A stretch of DNA of 64,000 nucleotides from Ailurus styani (taxonomy: Eukaryota; Chordata; Mammalia; Carnivora; Ailuridae). Under the pieces are notes generated by a model. That model had not been told where the DNA came from. It searched no databases and worked only from the letters and a program-made list of their open reading frames with translations. A program made the translations under genes and the position numbers. Positions 36,069-47,314 of the stretch are shown piece after piece. Location: contig LNAC01000164.1 in NCBI GenBank assembly GCA_002007465.1, positions 1,768,262 through 1,832,261 of the forward strand, read 5' to 3'. How positions within the stretch are numbered: the stretch's first letter is position 1; each line of letters starts with the position of its first letter.

Positions 36069-36241
36069 TGGACAAAAAACTTGAATAGACATTTCTCCAA
36101 ATGATATATACAAATGGGCAGCAAGAACATGACAGGGTGCCCAACGTTGTTAGTCATTAGGGAAATGTGAATCAAAACCAGAATGAGATATTACTTCACA
36201 TTCACTGGGGTGATCAGTAAACAGCAGCAGCATATTAAAAA

Positions 36242-36349
36242 GGGGGACACCTGACTGGCTCAGTCAGAAGAGTGTGCAACTCTTGGTCTCGGGGTCGTGA
36301 GTTCGAGCCCCATGTAGGGTATAGAGATTACTTGAATAAAAAAAAGAAT
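36242..36349 (+). mobile_element. SINEC, short form with clear tRNA-Lys features
   Basis: The middle part GAAGAGTGTGCAACTCTTGG followed by TCTCGGGGTCGTGAGTTCG aligns well with a tRNA-Lys(CTT) anticodon arm and T arm. It shows the origin of the family. Not a functional tRNA: the acceptor stem is lost and an A tail follows. Confidence 0.88.
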
Positions 36350-36893
36350 TTAAAACAACAGTAACAAAATAACAGGTGTTAATGAAGATGTGAAGAAATT
36401 GGAACTGTCCTACATTGCTGGTGGGAATGTAAGTGGGTGAAGTCTACCGTGGAAAACAGTTTGGCAGATTCTGAAGAAGTTAAATATGGAATTACATATG
36501 ATCTGGTAATTCTACTCCTCGATATATATCTGAAAGATCAGAAAACAGATGTTCAAACAAAGACTTGTACATGAATGTTCAAAGCAGCCAAAAGATAGAA
36601 ACCACCCAAATGTCCACCAACAGGTGAACTGATAAACAAAATACCTATCCATATGAAATATTACTCAGTCATAAAAAGGAATAAGATACTAATATACGCT
36701 ATGACATGGATGAAGCTTGAGAACACTATGCTAAGTGAAAGAAGCTAAGCACAAAAGGCCAAATATTGTAGAATTCTACTCCTATAAACTATCCAAAATA
36801 GGCAGATCTGAATACTGAGGCAAGTCAGTCTCTATGGTCCAATAGAATATCTTCCCAGGGAAGAAGGGAGGGAGGGAATAGGAAATGATTGCT

Positions 36894-37359
36894 CGGGGAT
36901 CCTGGGTGACTCAGTCTGTTGAGCATCTGACTGTTGGCTTTGGCTCAGGTGTGATTTCAGGGTCTTGGGATTGAGCCCCACATTGGGCTCTGTTCTCAGC
37001 GCAGAGTCTGCTCGTGCTCGCTCACTCTCAAATAAGTAAACAAGATATTATTTAAAAAGAGGAAATAAAGGGTGCCTGGGTGGCTCAGTAGTTAAGTGTC
37101 TGCCTTCGGCTCAGGTCATGATTCCGGGGTCCCTGGACTGAGTCTCACATCTGGCTCCCTGCTCAGCAGGAAGCCTGCTTCTCCCTCTCCCTCCCTCTCC
37201 CTCTGTGTGTGCTCTCTTTCTCTCTCTAGCTCTCACTCTATCTCAAATGAACAAATAACAAAATCTTTTAAAAAAGAGAAACTGACCCCCACTTGTGCTT
37301 GCTCTCCCTATAGTGTTCTTTCTCTCAAATAAATAAATAAAATCTAAAAAAAAAAAAAA
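36894..37359 (+). mobile_element. Cluster of two or three nested SINECs
   Basis: Copy A 36894-37067, copy B about 37070-37275, and a headless SINE tail 37280-37359. AGGAAATG[AT/TC]TGCT occurs before A (36880) and after the last tail (37360), so one outer element was probably split by B. Confidence 0.8.
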
Positions 37360-37480
37360 AGGAAATGTCTGCTTAATGGGTACAAGATTTTTGTCAGCGA
37401 TGATGAAAAAATTCTGAAATTCAATGATGTTGATTGTTGCACAACATCATAAATGTACTTAATACCATTGAATTGTATAT

Positions 37481-37660
37481 TTTTTTAAAAAGAATTTATT
37501 TATTTGTCAAAGAGACAGCTAGCATGAACAACAGCGGGGGAGGGGGAGAAGCAGGTTCCCCACTGAGCAAGGAACCCGATTCAGGACTTAATCCCAGGAC
37601 CCTGGGATCATGACCTGAGCCAAAGGCAGATGCTTAACCGACTGAGCCATCCAGGTGCCC
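37481..37660 (-). mobile_element. SINEC
   Basis: TTTTTTTAAAAAGAATTTATT tail complement; CCAGGACCCTGGGATCATGACC; GAGCCATCCAGGTGCCC. Inserted at the L1 3' end. Confidence 0.92.
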
Positions 37661-38247
37661 TTATAATGATCATCTTTTCAACAAGATGGACACCACTGCA
37701 AAGGGTCTAGAAGGGCATACACAAAAAGGTTAGCCATGGTTATTTTTGGCTGCTGAGGTTATAGGTGAATTTTCATAGTGTTCCTTTAATTCCATATGTA
37801 TTTTCTAGGTTTTGTACTTTGAAAACGAGTTAGTTTTGTAACTTGAAAAGAATAAACAATGAATGCTATTTACAACAAGGAAACTATCCCAGGATCATTA
37901 TAAAAATCTAGAAAAAGAATATTTAAGGTAGCAAGTAAAAAGCACCTAGCATCCAACTACTTAATGAGAAATACTGTAATTGTTTGGCATGTATTCTTTC
38001 ATATGTATTAGTGCTTACACTTGCACTCATTTTGTGTGTGTGTGTGTAAATTAGTAAACCGTGTATAGAATATATTAATTACTTCAGTTACTATACATTA
38101 AATCACTATAAATTAATATTCAATATTAAAGGATTGCATGACCATTGTAAACATGGTTAGAGAAGTACTTTATAAAAGTCTACTGGTCCCACAAACCTTC
38201 CCAAGACCGCTTTCAACAAGTAACTACTCATACTGATATTGTTTCAG
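37661..38247. other. Gene-free, mostly unassigned
   Basis: The first part (AAAAAGGTTAGCCATGG) may be the last remnant of the L1 on its left. The rest is AT-rich with a short (TG)n at 38034-38047. Confidence 0.4.
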
Positions 38248-38260
38248 AAGGTTTTGATCA

Positions 38261-38468
38261 GGGCGCCTGGGTGGCTCAGTGGGTTAAAGCCGCTGCCTTC
38301 GGCTCAGGTCATGATCCCAGGGTCCTGGGATCGAGGCCCGCATCGGGCTCTCTGCTCGGCAGGGAGCCTGCTTCCTCCTCTCTCCTCTCTCTCTGCTTGC
38401 CTCTCTGCCTACTTGTGATCTTTCTCTCTGTATCAAATAAAAAAATAAAATCTTTAAAAAAAAAAAAA
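38261..38468 (+). mobile_element. SINEC (young subfamily) with TSD
   Basis: Head GGGCGCCTGGGTGGCTCAG to poly-A; exact TSD AAGGTTTTGATCA at 38248-38260 and 38469-38481. Confidence 0.97.
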
Positions 38469-38481
38469 AAGGTTTTGATCA

Positions 38482-39243
38482 TAAACAAATATCATACACA
38501 CACATACGTGTATATATGTACATATACTTTGTTTTACCTAAATTGGATCATAATACATATGCTGTTCTGAAATGTAGATTATTTAATAATACATCTTAGA
38601 AATATTTCCATATTGTTACATATAAATCTATCTTACTTTCTTTGGTAGTGTCAGGGTTTCACATAGCATGAATTTACCGTAATGTATTTAACCAGTCTCC
38701 TGATGGTGGACTTTGTGTTAACTCCAAGATTTTTCTGGTGCCTGTGGGAACAATGATAAGAGAGCCCATCTGCTCATCTATGCAGGCTTGTCATAGTATT
38801 TCTCTAGATGCCTATGACGTTCTAAAGGAAGAAATGATAAGGCTTAGTGACAGGTTGGTCAGAGGCTTGATTTGATCAATTCGACCAAAGAGTTGAACTG
38901 GGCATCAATTCCCACTAACCAATCTGAAAAACCGAATTATAAACCAAGGCCACTACATTAAATTATATAAACAGAGGTGTATCTGTTTGAAAATAGAAAT
39001 TCATTGTCCAGAGCACCCCTTTTCTTGGTTACAAATTATCCAATAACCAGAAAATCACATCAAGAATTGGATATTTTAAAATAAGTTTAAATGAACTAAG
39101 GGGATTTTTTTTTTTCCAGCTGGGAAGCATTTGAGTCATGCTTCTTCACTGAACTCTCTACCTGTCACACAGATTGCAAGGCTCACACCCTCTGGTTCTC
39201 TTAGACAGTGCTGGAGGCACGCACCCTGGTGTATTCTTACTTA
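38482..39243. other. Gene-free, probably old L1-like / unassigned
   Basis: 38490-38760 (CCATATTGTTACATATAAATC, CATAATGTATTT-like text) faintly resembles reversed old L1. Nothing firm. Confidence 0.35.
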
Positions 39244-39258
39244 TCTGCTCTACTTTTC

Positions 39259-39461
39259 TATTTTTTTTTTTTAAGATTTTATTTATTTATTTCACAGAGG
39301 GAGACAGATCACAAGGAGGCAGAGAGGCAGGAAGAGAGAGAGAGGGGGAAGCAGGCTCCCCACTGAGCAGGGAGCCCGATGCGGGCCTCGATCCCAGGAC
39401 CCTGAGATCATGACCTGAGCCGAAAGCAGAGGCTTTAACCCACTGAGCCACCCAGGCGCCC
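39259..39461 (-). mobile_element. SINEC (young subfamily) with TSD
   Basis: TTTTTTAAGATTTTATTTATT to GAGCCACCCAGGCGCCC; exact TSD TCTGCTCTACTTTTC at 39244-39258 and 39462-39476. Confidence 0.97.
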
Positions 39462-39476
39462 TCTGCTCTACTTTTC

Positions 39477-41990
39477 AAAACAACTTGGTAATGAACTTGC
39501 CCTTATCACTTGTGATATCAATTTTCATCATTTTGAGCTCCAGCTTATTTTACACTCGTAGTCCTTGGTCCACTGGTTTGTTTCTTCAGATGAACTTCTA
39601 TGCAGTGTTCATACCAGACGGCTCTTTTCCTTTGCGGAGTTCTTTCAGCTTCCAGAAGGGCTGAGGCAGGATGAAGAGCATCAGTCCTTCCTCTTCTCCC
39701 TTGTAATCGGTTCTTCCTCCACTTCACCCCAAATGGAGAAGTCAGTGAAGTAGAACCATCAGGCCCCCAACCCTCTCAGTGGTGACTTGGAAGAGGAAAA
39801 GCAGTTTGAGCTTCTAGGGGCTCTTGGCCCAAATTTCTAGAAGAATGGTAGTGGAAAGGGAGGGGCTATTTCAGTCATGAGTGATTTCTCCAAGGCGAAA
39901 CCCATAAATATTAAACGCCAATTTTGTGGTGGTAAATGCCACCAAATTGGATTGCTTTTAAAACTACCCATAACCTTGGCAAATATAATTTCAGCTCCTT
40001 CTCACACTGTGGTATCCTTTCACTTACGCCATACTTTGACAGAGAAAGAATGGAACAAGCTTCATTTTGATTCATGAATGTTGTTTTTATTCTAAATGCC
40101 CCATGTGAGGGGAATGCAAATGGGACACAAGATATATGCAAATTCACTTGCATACCCAGAGAAGGCAAATGAGGCTTAGTTCTTAGATTCCTTGATCAGG
40201 CTCCCTGGGTGAGAAGGCTAGGGAAAGAGGTGTCTGTAACTGAATTACAGAGAACGTCATGTTTGAGAAGGGAGAAGAGAGATGTTGGCTGCCATACAGC
40301 TCCCAGCATTCCAGAACCTGCATATAAAAGTGAGTGCAGCTGCCAAGCCAAGGGAAGGAGCTCAATGAAAGAACGGCCTTCACTGGCATGAGGGCGCCCA
40401 GGGCACAGAATGCATACAGCAGGATAAAATGGAGTCTCCCACTTTTCTGCTTTAGGTCTTGACCCCGAATCCCCGCACGAGTTTTTAAACCGCTGTCTCT
40501 TCCTGCTTCCTCTCTGTCTTTTACAACCCAGGCAGGACTAGGGTGTGGTGAGTGCAGCACAAAATTTAAGGGGAGCCAAAACCCCCAGTAATCCAAATAA
40601 TGATTTACTGTAATATTCTTTAAAACTTCAAAATCGGTGCAGAAAATCCACAATGAATAAAATGTCAACATTTTACGTAAAGACAGAATTCTATCTTGCC
40701 GAGTTCTGCCTACCCTGCCTCGGACACTTCACCCTGAACCTGACCCTAGATCCAATAAAACTTTATTTGCAAAGCTGGTGGCTGGCTGGAGTTTGGCAAT
40801 TTGATTTTTAAAAACTATTGCATTACAATCTTATTTATTGGATTGCTGAGTTTTGGGGGACACCTCTTAAATTTGGGGCCCAAGGGGAGTGTGTCGCTCA
40901 GCTTACTCTAGCTCTGGCTCTGTTTCAGCCCTTCCTTTTTGCTTTTTTAACCTTATCATGATTCTGTTTGTGAACGAGCTCCCTTCTGAACTTGGCTTAA
41001 TGTGAGAATGGGAAATCTGCAGAAGATACTGGTTTTCCCAGAAAACCTTCTTTTTCGCCTTATTTCTCTGAGATCAGTTCCCTGGGAGAATATTCTTAAT
41101 TGTCCTTTCCTATCCTCTTGTGGCCTTACTTTTCTTATCCAGGCAGTGGTTCCGAAATTTCTCCATCCCAGCTCTGTTCTGTAATTTGTCGTCTCCAAAA
41201 GCACCTCAATTCCCGTACTGACTTTAGACAGCTAGAGGAGAGGGTCATGTGCTCTGCTTGTCATAGAGGTTCTTATGCCTGATTCATGTCCACGCACAGG
41301 GTGGGCTAAGGTGGCCGAGGAGAAACAGACTACCTGTTTACGCCACCGACAGAGCCACGTCAAAATACCCCTGAGGTACGTTACTCCTGTGCTGTGCTTA
41401 TAAAAAAGAATTTATTAACATTCTTTTCTTTGGGTTACCTTAGCATTTATGTTCTGTTCTAGGCTGTATTACAGCGGACTAACATCACATGTTTTTAAAA
41501 ACTATGTACATTCAACTCTACAGAACCGCAGAGAGAGAGAGGAAAGGAGAGAAAGGGAGGAGAGAGATTCGAAGTTTTGAAGGAACATTCCCTGGACTGA
41601 GGATACAGCCCAGAGCAAGCGTGAGAAGGGAGACATGAACCTGTTGTGTCTTTATAAAACGATGTCTGTAGAACCGTACTCTCGGAGCAAGGTTCAGGGA
41701 TTTTGGAGTAATCTGTCTAGTTTAGTTTTTCCCTTGTGCGTTGATTTTGGAATCATCCCCCATGAGATGCTGTTCCACCGCGTGGTAATGAATGATCGTT
41801 TGCTACTGTGTTTTGTAAGGCTGTTTTCCGATTGTTCCGTGCATTTGAATTCTCTTCATTCAACGCAACTGACCTTGTTTCAAAGAAAATGTGAGGTCAC
41901 CGCTATCACACAATGTTGCACTTCACCTTTTCTCCTTAGAACTGGCGGGGGGCGCTAGTTAGGACCACGGGGAGCCAGAAGTAAGCTGAG
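39477..41990. other. 2.5-kb SINE-free block, no gene recognised
   Basis: The longest stretch between SINEs right of 22 kb. No SINE or L1; a possible hAT fragment (CCAATAAAACTTTATTTGC) is at 40750-40800. ORFs of 60-162 codons lie in several frames without a recognisable domain. It carries two perfect octamers ATGCAAAT at 40114-40121 and 40136-40143. Could hold a conserved regulatory element. Confidence 0.45.
40114..40143 (+). promoter_or_regulatory. Paired octamer motifs (POU-type)
   Basis: Two exact ATGCAAAT sites 22 bases apart in unique sequence. POU-factor binding is inference only. Confidence 0.25.
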
Positions 41991-41995
41991 GGGGG

Positions 41996-42190
41996 TTCAG
42001 ATTCTGGCTCTGCCACTTAGTAGCCGAGTGACCTTGGATCAGCTACTGAGCGTCAGTTTTTTGGTTTTTTTTTTCTCATCTGTAAGACGGGGATAATAAC
42101 ACGGACCGCACAGGGTAACTAGGGGGATTATGGAGTGTATGTAGGGTGCTTACTCCAGCCCCTGGCACTTAGTAGGTGGTCAATAAATAT
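41996..42190 (+). mobile_element. MIR element
   Basis: ATTCTGGCTCTGCCACTTAG, GAGTGACCTTGGATCAG, CTCATCTGTAAGACGGGGAT, GGCACTTAGTAGGTGGTCAA lie in MIR order; one of the best preserved MIRs here. Confidence 0.9.
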
Positions 42191-42376
42191 GGGCCGTTAT
42201 CACTGTAGGTCCGCGGTGGCATGGCTGCCTGGTGAGCCTGGGGTGTGAGGAGTCGCCACTAAAAATAATGACTTCGGACTGTAATGGTGAGAGCCAGTTA
42301 GGCTTCCTTCTAACAGACATCTGGTTAGCGTGTGATTCCGGTTAGGTATGAGTTTTATTCGTAATAATATGTTTGG

Positions 42377-42502
42377 TAGGGATGACTGGGTGGCTGAGTT
42401 GGTTGAACGTCTGGCTCTTGATCTCAGCTCGGTTTTGATCTTTGGGTCATGAGATTGGGCTCCATGTTGGAGCCTACTTAAAATAATAATAATAATAATA
42501 AT
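42377..42502 (+). mobile_element. SINEC, short form with (TAA)n tail
   Basis: GGGATGACTGGGTGGCTGAG head, B-box-like GGGTCATGAGATTGG, then (AAT)n. Flanks share TAAT[A]TGTTTG. Confidence 0.85.
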
Positions 42503-42604
42503 GGTAATGTGTTTGATAAATTTTTAGATCTGAACAATTCCTGACTTCTAAGGACCACAAAGAGAATATGATATACTTAGAGCATAATGTTAAGAAATAG
42601 ACTT

Positions 42605-42783
42605 GTGGCGCTTGGGTGGCTCAGTGGGTTAAAGCCTCTGCCTCCGGCTCAGGTCACAATCTCAGGGTCCTGGGATCGAGCCCCGCATCGGGCTCCCTGC
42701 TCAGCGGGGAGCTTGTGTCCTCCTCTCTCTGCCTACTTGTAATCTCTCTCTCTGTGTCAAATAAATAAATAAAATCTTAAAAA
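42605..42783 (+). mobile_element. SINEC (young subfamily) with TSD
   Basis: Head TGGCGCTTGGGTGGCTCAG, tail AAATAAATAAAATCTT; TSD AAGAAATAGACTT at 42592-42604 and 42784-42796. Confidence 0.96.
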
Positions 42784-42796
42784 AAGAAATAGACTT

Positions 42797-43250
42797 AAGT
42801 AAAGTTTGGTTCCCTTTTTAATTTCCACTAATAGTTACCAGTCCCTTGTTCTTATTTCTAGGTGTTCCTGGGAAACAATCTCCCTCCCACCCTAAATAAG
42901 CTTGTTTTGCATGTTTAAAACGCCAGCTCTGGCACTGGTGCTCACAGGTTTTAGGAGGTTGGCAAAACCCGGAAGAGGAGTTTTTTCCTATTTCCTGGTT
43001 GGTGCTCAGTCCTCTATCAGATTTCTTAGGGGAAGAGTCCCATCACCCTTGCAAGTATTTTATATCTCTAACCTCTTGGCAAAAACTAGCAGGGAAAGGT
43101 AAAAGAATCGTGATGACGTTGTGCACGTTGCCTTTCCCAATCATGGGTTTCCCTGGTAGTTGGCTTTGCAACCTGAAGCGGAAAATTCCCCCACCTTCTA
43201 CCACTCTTTTCTAAACACTACTTAATATCATTAAAATGGCTTTCTCTAGA
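42797..43250. other. Gene-free, unassigned
   Basis: No element recognised; short frames of 66-71 codons only. Confidence 0.4.
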
Positions 43251-43251
43251 C

Positions 43252-43470
43252 CAGAGGATGGCAAACTGGCCTACAGGCCTGCCACCTGTTTTTGTAAATA
43301 AAGTTTTATTGGAACACAGCCTTGCTCATTTGTTTACCTGTTGTGTGTGGCTGCTTTCCTGCCATAGTGGAAAAGTTGAGTCACTGCAATGAAGATCATA
43401 TGACCCACAAGCCTAAAACATTTATTGTCTGGCGCTTTAAGAAAAAAGTTTGGGACCCGCTGTCCTGGAG
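43252..43470 (-). mobile_element. hAT (MER1-group) non-autonomous element, copy 1
   Basis: TTTTTGTAAATAAAGTTTTATTGG, GTTTACCTGTTGTGTGTGGC and ending AAAGTTTGGGACCCGCTGTCC: a common mammalian hAT MITE whose terminal parts read GGCAAACT. Exact subfamily not assigned. Confidence 0.7.
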
Positions 43471-43484
43471 GATCTCAAGTTCTC

Positions 43485-44180
43485 AGCTTTGTATTAGTTA
43501 TCCATTGCTGAATCACAAACTACCCTCAAAAATAATAGCTTATGACAACATATTTAGCATTTCACAGTTTTTGTGGGTCAAGAATTCAGGAGTGGTTGGG
43601 GCGCCTGGGTGGCTCCTTAGGTTAAGTGTCTGCCTTCAGCTCAGGTCGTGATCTCAGGGTGCTGGGATCAAGCCCCACGTCAGGCTCCCTGCTCAGCCGG
43701 GAGACTGCTTCTCCCTCTCCTCCCCACTTGTGCTCCCGTTCACTATCTCTGTCTCTGTCTCTCTCTCAAATAAATAAATAAAATCTAAAAAAAAAAAAAA
43801 AAAAAGAACTCAGCAGTGGCTTAACTGGGTCTTTCTGACTCAGGGTCTCTTGGGTTGTAGTCAAGACCTTGGCTAGGGCTCCAGTTGTTTGAAGGCTTGA
43901 CTGGAGCTGAGAGATCCACTCCCAAGATGGTTTCCCTCACGTGGCTGTTAGTAGAAGGCACTGTTTCCTTGCTAGCTGTTGGCAAGAAGTTTCAGTTCCT
44001 TGCCACGTGGACCTCTCCATGGGACTACTTGAATGTCCTCACAACATAGCAACTGGCTTCCTCTCACCAAATGATCTGAACAAGAGCGAAGAGGAGGCTG
44101 TAACATCTTTTATGATCTAATCTCAGAAGTCACACGCACTTATTTATGCCATACTCTATTTTTTAGAAGGAAGTCAGCAA
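43485..44180 (+). mobile_element. Ancient retroelement fragment, family unassigned
   Basis: GTATTAGTTATCCATTGCTG, TTTTTGTGGGTCAAGAATTC, TCTGACTCAGGGTCTCTTG, GAAGGCTTGACTGGAGCTG, TGCCACGTGGACCTCTCC belong to a widespread mammalian repeat I recognise but cannot name with certainty (MaLR- or L1ME-like). Split by a SINEC at 43598. A related piece is at 60440-60810. Confidence 0.6.
43598..43803 (+). mobile_element. SINEC with TSD
   Basis: Head GGGGCGCCTGGGTGGCTC, long poly-A tail; TSD AAGAA[T/C]TCAG[G/C]AGTGG on both sides. Confidence 0.95.
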
Positions 44181-44329
44181 GTTTTGGTCCACACTGAAAG
44201 AGAGGAGAATTAAGCTTCACCTTTTAAGGAAAAGTGTATCAAAAAATTTATGAACAGATTGTAAAACCACCAAGCTTAATTCCAAACCATTTTTAAGGTT
44301 TTTTGTTTTGTTTTTAAGTGCTACAACTG

Positions 44330-44545
44330 GGGGTGACAAACTTTTTCTGTAGAGGGACAGTTAGTACATATTTTTGGCTCTGGGCCACATGGTCTCAGTT
44401 GTAAGTACTCAACTCTGTTTCAGGAAAGTAGCCATAGACAATTGGTAAATGAACGACCATGCCTCGTTTCCAGTAAAATTTTATTTACAAAAACAGGCAA
44501 AGAGTTTGGATTATGCTCCACAAAATAGAGTTTGCCAACCTCTAG
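44330..44545 (+). mobile_element. hAT (MER1-group) non-autonomous element, copy 2
   Basis: GACAAACTTTTTCTGTAGAGG, GGGCCACATGGTCTCAGTTG, GTAGCCATAGACAATTGG, AATTTTATTTACAAAAACAGG, ending GAGTTTGCCAACCTC. Opposite orientation to copy 1 about 1 kb away. Confidence 0.75.
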
Positions 44546-44556
44546 TCTAGAAGATT

Positions 44557-44892
44557 CTTTTTCTTTTTCTTGTTTCTTATTTATTTTTTATTTTTTTTAT
44601 TTTTTAATTTTTTTAAAATTTTATTTATTTATTTGACAGAGAGATTACAAGCAGGCAGAGAGACAGGCAGAGAGTAGAGGAGGAAGGAGGCTCCCTGCTG
44701 AGCAGAGAGCCTGATGCGGGATTTGATCCCAGGATCCTGAGATCATGACCTGAGCCGAAGGCAGAGGCTTTAACTCACTGAGCCACCCAGGCACCCTCTT
44801 ATTTATTTTTTAAAAAGTAGGCTCCACATCCAAAGTGGGGCTTGAACACACAACCCTGAGATTAAGAGTTGCATGCTGTACCAGGTACCCCC
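44557..44892 (-). mobile_element. SINEC short form with a second SINEC nested inside
   Basis: Outer element head at 44813-44892 (GGGGCTTGAACACACAACCC), TSD AGAAGATT at 44549 and 44893. The inner SINEC at 44591-44797 (GAGCCACCCAGGCACCC) has TSD CTTATTTATTTTTTA taken from the outer tail. Confidence 0.88.
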
Positions 44893-45093
44893 AGAAGATT
44901 ATTTTTTCAAGAACACAAATCAAAGAGTGGAGTCCCACCGAAGGCACAAAATTTAAGGCCAGCGACATGTGCATGTTTGACCTTTCCAAACAGGTCTTAT
45001 GTTCCTCCAGGATAAGACATGCTTTATTCTCCTTTATCATTTAATAAGGTTCTAGGCATGCAGTTGCTATTTAATTATTAATTGTTATTTATT

Positions 45094-45281
45094 CGTAAAG
45101 ATGTATTTATTTATTTGAGACTGAGAGAGAAAGAGAGAGTGGGGGAGAGAGAGAGTGAGATTCCATATTGAGCTCAGAGCTGGATGAGGGTTAAAATGAG
45201 GTTAATCTCACAATCCATGAGATCATGACTTGACCTGAAATCAAGAGTCAGATATTGAACTGACTGAGACACCCAGGCACC
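45094..45281 (-). mobile_element. SINEC
   Basis: GTAAAGATGTATTTATTTATT tail complement, GA-rich body, GAGACACCCAGGCACC head complement; AATTGTT and TTATTTA are shared by the flanks. Confidence 0.88.
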
Positions 45282-45393
45282 ACAATTGTTTCTTATTTAA
45301 TGAGTTGATAACACTTCATCATATGAATAGGCTATGATATTGCACCAATTGTTTCTAGTCTTTTTCAGTACAAATAACCTATAATAAGCACAT

Positions 45394-45427
45394 CTATCTA
45401 TCTATCTATACACACATACACACACAT
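45394..45427. repeat. (ATCT)n / (CA)n microsatellite
   Basis: CATCTATCTATCTATCTA followed by CACACATACACACACA. Confidence 0.85.
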
Positions 45428-45600
45428 GAGTATATTCTAGGACCCTAGCAGTATAATAGTCAAAGATCATGTGTACTCTGTGACAAAAAAGAGTTTCAAA
45501 ATAAAGTTAATTTACTTCACATGGTACAGTATTTCAGGATAAAAAAAGATATAAAGTGACTTGAACTTTCTTTACCAACTTGTAGTTACTGTGTAATTTT

Positions 45601-45795
45601 TAGAAAGATTCCATTTATTTATTTAGAGAGAGTGAGCAGGGGGAGGGGCAGAGGCAGAGGGAGAGAGAGAATCTTGAAAAGACTCTGTGCTGAGCATAGA
45701 GCCCGATGTGGGGCTTGATCTCATGACCCTGAGATCATGATCTGAACCCAAATCAAGAATCAGACGCTCGGCTGACTGAGCTAACCAGGCACCCC
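45601..45795 (-). mobile_element. SINEC
   Basis: AAGATTCCATTTATTTATTT, GA-rich body, GGGGCTTGATCTCATGACC, GAGCTAACCAGGCACCCC. Confidence 0.9.
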
Positions 45796-45829
45796 AAAGA
45801 GTCAATCTTGATTAAAATAATTATTGTTG

Positions 45830-46092
45830 GGGGGTGCCTGAGTGTCTTAGTGGGTTGAGCATCCCACTCTTGATTTCAGCTTGGGTCATGGTCTTGGAAT
45901 CCGAGATTGAACCCCCCTCATTTGGCTCCACACTCAGTAAGGAGTTTGCCTGAGATTCTCTAACTCTCCTGCTGCCCTTCACCCTGTTTGCGGGCTCTCT
46001 CTCTAAAATAGATAGATAGAAAGAAAGAAAGAAAGAAAGAGAAAGAAAGAAAGAGAAAGAAAGAAAGAAAGAAAAAAAGAAAGAAAGGAAAA
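45830..46092 (+). mobile_element. SINEC with expanded (GAAA)n tail
   Basis: Head GGGGTGCCTGAGTGTCTTAG, and a tail of (GATA)n then (GAAA)n at 46008-46085. TSD-like AATTATTGT[T]GG occurs on both sides. The long K/F-rich frame here is a microsatellite artefact. Confidence 0.9.
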
Positions 46093-46124
46093 GAATTATT
46101 GTGGGCATGGGGGAAGAAAGGGAA

Positions 46125-46322
46125 TGAAATGTATTAAGTACTTACCAAGTATCGGATTCTTTCCTCATGCTTCCGGTTCAAATAGATATTATTTTCTCTT
46201 TCACAGATGAGGAAACATGCTCAGAGGATTTATTGACTTTCGGGGCAAAAAGCTAGTAAGCAGTGATCAGAATTGACCTGAATTGGGGTTTTCCTAACTC
46301 CAAAGCTCTTTGTCCTGCGTGA
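46125..46322 (+). mobile_element. MIR element
   Basis: TTAAGTACTTACCAAGTATCGG, TTTCACAGATGAGGAAAC, AGCTAGTAAGCAGTGATCAG, TAACTCCAAAGCTCTTTG in MIR order. Confidence 0.7.
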
Positions 46323-46381
46323 GGGTACCTCCCAATGTGCTCAGAATACGCTGACATTTTCAAGATAGAGCCATAGAAGAC

Positions 46382-46601
46382 GGAATGCCTGGGTGGCTCA
46401 GGCAGTTAAGTGTCTGCCTTCAGCTCAGGTTATGATCCCAGGATCCTGGGATCGAGCCCTGCATCGGGCTCCCTGCTCAGCNAGCAGAGAGCCTGCTTCT
46501 CCCTCTGCTCGCTGCTCCCCATGCTTGTGCTCGCTGGTGTTTGCTTGTGTGCTCTGACAAATAAATAAATAATCTTTAAAAAGCCAAAAAACAAACAAAA
46601 A
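46382..46601 (+). mobile_element. SINEC with internal single-N joint
   Basis: Head GGAATGCCTGGGTGGCTCAG, TSD C[C/A]ATAGAAGAC-like (46371 and 46602). At 46482 one N is flanked by a duplicated AGC (CTCAGCNAGCAGAG), where SINEs normally read CTCAGCAGAG. Confidence 0.9.
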
Positions 46602-46612
46602 AAATAGAAGAC

Positions 46613-47300
46613 TTTGGGGGAACTGATTTCCCTAGACTGGCTTTATGACACTAAGGAATTTCAGGAAAATTATAGTCATTCCTCTGTTTTGCTCTGAGAA
46701 GAAAGGAGTATGAGCTGTGCCCTCAGGAAGCAGACTTTCCAGCAGGTGAAAGGAACCTAGCAGAAGAGGTAGATGGGATAACACAAATAATTACTTTGAC
46801 CTAGAGTTGAGAGAAACCAGGTGATTTAATTTAAGCCACATTCTCTGGCCATTATGCTAATTAGAAAAAAAAAAGGAAAGAGAAGGCAAAAGAAAGGATA
46901 GGATTGATGATTAGGGGGATAACCAAAAAGAATGAAACTAGTTGTTTTCTATGGTTTCAACGAGGCAAAAATCAAAACTGAAATTTCTTTGCCACGCCCT
47001 CTTTATATTTGACTTTAGAGGGGAAAATCTGTTTTACTGTATTTCAGTTTCTCCACCCAATAAATAATAGAAAACAACTTTGTGATTCTAATAACGGCTT
47101 TTCTTCCTGTCCCAGCAGATAGCCCCTGGATTATATTTCTTCCTAATCCATGATTTCAGGTGGATGAACATATATATTATAGATTAGGGTAAAAGTTCAC
47201 TCATTTGGACTCTAATAATTCAAATATATAATAAAAATCACTACCATAGGTTTTGCTGAAATTTATGGAATTTGCAGAATATGCGGAAATATAGATTAAA
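46613..47300. other. Gene-free, unassigned
   Basis: No element recognised. AT-rich; no ORF worth calling. Confidence 0.4.
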
Positions 47301-47314
47301 AAAGAAAGACAATG

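Larger units (their letters stand above)
35540..37480 (+). mobile_element. Old L1, broken by several SINECs
   Basis: L1 segments at 35540-35684 (AAAGAATAGTCTTTTCAAC), 36069-36241 (GGACAAAAAACTTGAATAG), 36350-36893 (ATATTACTCAGTCATAAAA) and 37360-37480 (GGTTGC-ACAACAT-like end) are collinear with one plus-strand L1 ORF2-to-3' UTR. Intervening blocks are SINEs. Many indels; no frame left. Confidence 0.8.

Noticed and set aside
36242..36320. tRNA-Lys-like segment as a functional tRNA gene
   Set aside because: Part of a SINEC with degenerate acceptor stem and an A-rich tail; similar copies occur throughout.
41635..41958. 107-codon ORF in the SINE-free 39.5-42 kb block
   Set aside because: No recognisable motif, no splice context, and length expected by chance.
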